From: Halorientalis pallida
Lineage (GTDB): Archaea > Halobacteriota > Halobacteria > Halobacteriales > Haloarculaceae
Assembly: GCF_004118325.1 (NCBI RefSeq)
Contig: NZ_RDFA01000007.1
Coordinates: 174,092-212,646, forward strand
Direction: 5' to 3'
Length of the DNA stretch: 38,555 nt
This document shows positions 38,502-38,555 of this stretch, piece after piece. The first letter of the stretch is position 1. Every line of letters begins with the position of its first letter. A program made the translations under genes and the position numbers. A model generated the notes under the pieces. The model was not told the origin of the DNA. It worked only from the letters and a program-made list of their open reading frames with translations, and made no database searches.

Positions 38502-38555
38502 CTACCAGTCGAGGTAGTCCTGTTCCCACTCGCGGCGGGCCTCAATCTCGCGGCG
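38502..38555 (-). CDS. 3' end of a gene running off the window
   Basis: On the minus strand the frame ends ...RREIEARREWEQDYLDW with a stop at 38502-38504. Only the final 17 residues are inside the window. The charged helical end followed by YLDW looks like true coding sequence. The identity cannot be read from this piece. Confidence 0.45.
   Translation of the reverse strand, partial: RREIEARREWEQDYLDW

Overview
The window looks like DNA from a haloarchaeon (class Halobacteria). It is GC-rich, the predicted proteins are very acidic, many genes start at or close to the transcript start behind TATA-like boxes, and there is an archaeal TFB, a twin-arginine lipoprotein and several small zinc-finger proteins. 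I see no rRNA gene, complete tRNA gene or CRISPR array. Most of the window reads as plasmid-like or integrated-element DNA, possibly giving way to chromosomal housekeeping genes from about 33.7 kb onward.

Layout. 0-2.9 kb: a Fic-like protein between two copies of a 50-bp direct repeat, then a 500-bp GC-rich non-coding stretch full of inverted repeats, leading into an OB-fold protein. 3.1-9.9 kb: an RHH/PIN toxin-antitoxin module with tandem operator-like sites, a frameshifted small gene, a small membrane protein, a patatin fused to two SnoaL-like domains, a structured intergenic region, a coiled-coil protein, two convergent overlapping winged-helix paralogues and two small proteins. 10-13.8 kb: an HNH endonuclease, a duplicated winged-helix protein, an ArdC-like antirestriction metallopeptidase and a TumE/HTH toxin-antitoxin pair. 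13.9-15.35 kb: an IS1341-type TnpB element. 15.4-18.8 kb: a tandem universal stress protein, a two-CBS protein, and a TFB flanked by two paralogous zinc microproteins. 19-21.2 kb: a hydrolase with an SCP2-like N-terminus plus an acetoacetate-decarboxylase-like protein. 21.4-23.7 kb: a SprT-like protease, a second RHH/PIN module homologous to the first, and a SWIM zinc-finger protein.

23.9-31.3 kb is one tightly packed operon that looks like an archaeal type IV secretion or conjugation apparatus: a VirB2/TrbC-like small membrane protein, a large exported protein rich in N-glycosylation sequons, a Tat lipoprotein, a VirB6/TrbL-like membrane protein, a PrgI/VirB3-VirB4 N-terminal-like protein and a VirB4/TraC ATPase. 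No relaxase or VirD4 coupling protein lies in the window. 31.5-33.6 kb is a decayed ComEC-like metallo-beta-lactamase gene plus its DUF3006 partner, the first cut by a 697-bp IS6-family element with an 8-bp target duplication. 33.8-38.5 kb holds a TRAM protein, small proteins, a large REC-PAS-histidine kinase, a PRC-barrel protein and the 3' end of one more gene.

The most interesting cross-window signal is a GC-block element (a T-run, one C-block, then two G-blocks that can each pair with it). It sits 23-33 bases upstream of the starts of four otherwise unrelated accessory genes (ArdC-like, TFB, SprT-like, SWIM). This suggests a shared control system for the element, possibly linked to its own TFB.
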